A stretch of DNA of 7,407 nt from Alphaproteobacteria bacterium (GTDB lineage: Bacteria > Pseudomonadota > Alphaproteobacteria > Micropepsales > Micropepsaceae). The position numbers were made by a program, and so were the translations under genes. Location of the stretch: assembly GCA_003131925.1 (NCBI GenBank), contig PKWC01000093.1, positions 40,461 through 47,867 on the forward strand, written 5' to 3'. The notes under the pieces are model-generated. The model was not told the DNA's origin and did not search any database. It saw only the letters and a program-made list of their open reading frames with translations. This document shows, in pieces, positions 5,357 through 7,407 of this stretch (the first letter of the stretch is position 1; each line of letters starts with the position of its first letter).

Positions 5357-7300
5357 TCACACTTCCGATCCTGTGTCGGCGCCACTGGGCATGAAGGCGA
5401 AATCGGCAGGGTTGGGCGCCCGCGTCATCTCCCAGTAGTCGACCAGCGCGAACGGCCAGTTTTGTGAAACACGTCCAGACGCGCTCTTGTACCAGCTCGA
5501 CACCTGGGGAACGCCCCAGGCCATTTTCCTGTTGCCATCGTCCACTCGGCGATTGAACGCTTCGTGGACTTCCTGTTTCGGCTCCATCGCGGCGTGGCCG
5601 TTGCGCAAGAGGGTCGCCATGCAGCCGAGAATGTAGCGAATCTCGCATTCGGAAAAGAAGATGATGCTGCCGTTGACGACGATGTTGGTGTTGGGGCCGT
5701 ACATCATGAAGAAATTGGGAAATCCCGGAACGGTAATGCCAAGATAGGCGCGTGCGTCGCCCGCCCAGACCGTATGAAGATCGCGTCCGCCGCGCCCCTT
5801 GATCGTCATCGGCGCAAGGAAGCGGCTCGCGTGAAATCCCGTGCCGTAGATGAGGACATCGCCCGCATATTCCCTACCGCTACGCGTGCGCACGCCATCG
5901 GGCGTGATTTCCGCAATGGGATCGTCCACCAGATGCGCATTTGGCCGCTTGAACGTCGCAAGCCACACGCCATTGTCCCGAAGAGAACGTTTCCCGCCGA
6001 ACGGGTAATCGGGAACCACCTTGCGGAAGAGGTCCGCGTCGCCGTCGGTCTGCGCGCGCGTGTATTCGGTGAGGAGACCACGCAGCTGTTCATTGGCGAC
6101 GCTGACTGCGCCAGGCGATCCCTGCCACGCGGGGTCGACACTAACGTAAGGGAGAAGCCCGTCCGTCAACATCCAGAACAGCCAGAAGCGGTACCACTGC
6201 GCGTAGGTTGGGACATGCTTCAGCAGCCATTTCTGACCCTCGGGCACCGGGTCGTGATAGTTGGGTGTGGCGCCTAGCCAGGGGGGAGATCGCTGGAACA
6301 CGAACATCTCGCCCACATCGGCAGCGATTTCGGGCACGAATTGAAAGGCACTCGCTCCCGTGCCGATCACGAGGACGCGTTTGCCCCTGAGATCGATGGA
6401 GTGATCCCACTGCGCGGAGTGAAACGCCGCGCCTTTGAATGAGCCGAGGCCTTCGATATCCGGAAGCTTTGGACGACTGAGCTGACCGACAGCGGTTATG
6501 ACGGCGTTGCTCTCGACGGTCTCTTCGCGACCGTCCGCCGACCGCGCGCGCGAAACCCAGATCTTACGGCGCTCATCATATGCCGACCCAACGATCTCCG
6601 TGCGGAAACGGACTCGCGCGCGCACTCCGTATCGTTCGGCAACATCCCGAAAATAGGCGAACAATGCATCCTGGGTTGAATAATGGTGCGGCCAGTCGTG
6701 ATTGGGCGCGAAGGAATAGGAATACATGTGATTGGGATTGTCGACGCGGCAACCGGGATAGGCGTTCTCGAACCATGTCCCCCCAACTTCGTCATTCTTG
6801 TCGACGATCGTGTAAGGGATGCCGGCTTGACCCAAACGTATCGCCGCAAGAATGCCCGACATGCCCGCACCGATGATCAGCACGTGGAACGCCTGCTTTC
6901 GGCCTGCTTCGATGTCCTCCAGCATGTCTCCGACCCTGTCTTGGCCTTCGAGCGCCAGCTCTTCGACGAGGAACGGAACGTAGCGGTCGGGAATTTCTGT
7001 GCCGGCGACGAAATTCATCGTCTCGCGAATCGTGGAGAGGGGAGGACGTGCGGTGCGGGCGATGTGGCCATCCCTAAGCGCTCCGAGCGTCGTCATCGCG
7101 GCCGCGGCGATTTTGGATTTCTGCTGGTCGCTCAGGCCGCCCTGTCCATCCCCGAAAAACTCATAAACGGGCTTGACGCCGCCCCGGATAAGGCTGGCGT
7201 CGCCCGTGAGATGAACAAGTGCCGCCGCGAGCGACGGATAGTGGGCGGAGGCGATGGCCGCCTGGATTGCGCTGTCATTCTCGCGAATGGGAATCGTCAT
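5357..7300 (-). CDS. Baeyer-Villiger-type flavin monooxygenase with N-terminal extension (HapE-like)
   Basis: This 647-aa protein is a class B flavoprotein monooxygenase. Such enzymes use FAD, NADPH and O2 to insert oxygen next to a ketone (giving an ester or lactone) or to oxidise heteroatoms. The FAD Rossmann motif GAGMSG lies at 144-149, followed by GGTWFENAYPGCRVD at 173-187. The type I Baeyer-Villiger fingerprint F-x-G-x3-H-x3-W-D is intact at 288-299. The NADPH-binding GTGASA lies at 313-318. Arg337 in VFQRSPPW corresponds to the catalytic Arg of phenylacetone monooxygenase. The late GTGF lies at 486-489. About 135 residues precede the FAD domain, as in 4-hydroxyacetophenone monooxygenase and relatives (about 640 aa), so the length is normal for that subgroup. 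No signal peptide is present. The ATG at 7300 has GGAG 5 nt upstream; an in-frame start at 7381 would add 27 unrelated residues. The substrate cannot be read from sequence; aryl, cyclic or steroid-like ketones are possible. The 107 bp upstream shows no convincing promoter. Confidence 0.9.
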   Translation of the reverse strand: MTIPIRENDSAIQAAIASAHYPSLAAALVHLTGDASLIRGGVKPVYEFFGDGQGGLSDQQKSKIAAAAMTTLGALRDGHIARTARPPLSTIRETMNFVAGTEIPDRYVPFLVEELALEGQDRVGDMLEDIEAGRKQAFHVLIIGAGMSGILAAIRLGQAGIPYTIVDKNDEVGGTWFENAYPGCRVDNPNHMYSYSFAPNHDWPHHYSTQDALFAYFRDVAERYGVRARVRFRTEIVGSAYDERRKIWVSRARSADGREETVESNAVITAVGQLSRPKLPDIEGLGSFKGAAFHSAQWDHSIDLRGKRVLVIGTGASAFQFVPEIAADVGEMFVFQRSPPWLGATPNYHDPVPEGQKWLLKHVPTYAQWYRFWLFWMLTDGLLPYVSVDPAWQGSPGAVSVANEQLRGLLTEYTRAQTDGDADLFRKVVPDYPFGGKRSLRDNGVWLATFKRPNAHLVDDPIAEITPDGVRTRSGREYAGDVLIYGTGFHASRFLAPMTIKGRGGRDLHTVWAGDARAYLGITVPGFPNFFMMYGPNTNIVVNGSIIFFSECEIRYILGCMATLLRNGHAAMEPKQEVHEAFNRRVDDGNRKMAWGVPQVSSWYKSASGRVSQNWPFALVDYWEMTRAPNPADFAFMPSGADTGSEV

Positions 7301-7305
7301 CGGCG

Positions 7306-7309
7306 CTCC
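7306..7309 (-). promoter_or_regulatory. Ribosome binding site of the monooxygenase
   Basis: GGAG on the minus strand lies 5 nt before the ATG at 7300, supporting this start over the longer in-frame reading from 7381. Confidence 0.5.
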
Positions 7310-7407
7310 AGCGTCAAAACCGCACTGGCGACATCCTGTATCGGCGGCAATACTGTCCCCCGGTCGCCTGGAGAGAATCAAGCCGCCGACTGGGGCGGTG
7401 CATGCAA

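Noticed and set aside
4914..5648. Longer 244-aa reading of the exported His-rich protein
   Set aside because: The extra part lies within the monooxygenase gene in another frame, would bury an obvious signal peptide, and the best ribosome site in the window is at the shorter start.
5564..6277. Plus-strand open frame of 237 codons opposite the monooxygenase
   Set aside because: Antisense to conserved catalytic parts of the monooxygenase, with no recognisable features.
7340..7365. GG-N10-GC pattern upstream of the monooxygenase resembling a sigma-54 promoter
   Set aside because: Only the GG and TTGC cores fit; the rest of the -24 element (TGGCACG) does not match, and such spacing is frequent by chance in GC-rich DNA.
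7301..7381. 27-residue N-terminal extension of the monooxygenase
   Set aside because: The added residues are unlike the family, and the shorter ATG has a well-spaced GGAG.
1..7407. A new defence, mobile or retroelement-type system
   Set aside because: No nuclease, reverse transcriptase, toxin-antitoxin, integrase, direct-repeat array or structured noncoding RNA signature was visible; the genes are typical chromosomal metabolic and hypothetical genes.

Overview
The window is high-GC and reads like an alphaproteobacterial chromosome, most likely Hyphomicrobiales. That placement is an inference. It rests on the base composition, on a SoeA/SoeB pair resembling those I know from alphaproteobacteria, and on a GC-rich intergenic palindrome cluster of a kind common in that order. 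Every convincing gene lies on the minus strand, so transcription runs from the right edge to the left edge. I saw no tRNA, rRNA, CRISPR array, transposase or phage gene.

Layout in transcription order: (1) 7300-5357, a flavin-dependent Baeyer-Villiger-type monooxygenase of 647 aa with complete FAD and NADPH fingerprints and an N-terminal extension. (2) 44 bp later, 5312-4914, a 132-aa exported protein with a histidine cluster and two cysteines, of unknown function. (3) A 185-bp gap holding three consecutive GC-rich hairpins (about 4781-4860). (4) 4728-3790, a DUF5996-family protein of 312 aa, function unknown. (5) After a 104-bp gap with a GC hairpin, 3685-3314, a 123-aa predicted secreted protein that I do not recognise. 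(6) After a 183-bp gap, 3130-257, the 957-aa molybdopterin iron-sulfur subunit SoeA of a cytoplasmic sulfite dehydrogenase. (7) Overlapping its stop by 4 bp, soeB (260 to the left edge), the 4Fe-4S electron-transfer subunit, cut off by the window. The membrane anchor soeC would be expected just beyond the left edge.

The only clear functional unit is soeAB. SoeA would oxidise sulfite to sulfate at a molybdenum bis-MGD centre in the cytoplasm, and SoeB would pass electrons to a membrane subunit and the quinone pool. The monooxygenase and the exported His-rich protein may be co-transcribed, but nothing in the sequence ties their functions together. The DUF5996 and secreted-protein genes look like independent units. 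I found no convincing evidence of a new multi-gene system. The least explained items are the two small exported proteins and the palindrome cluster.
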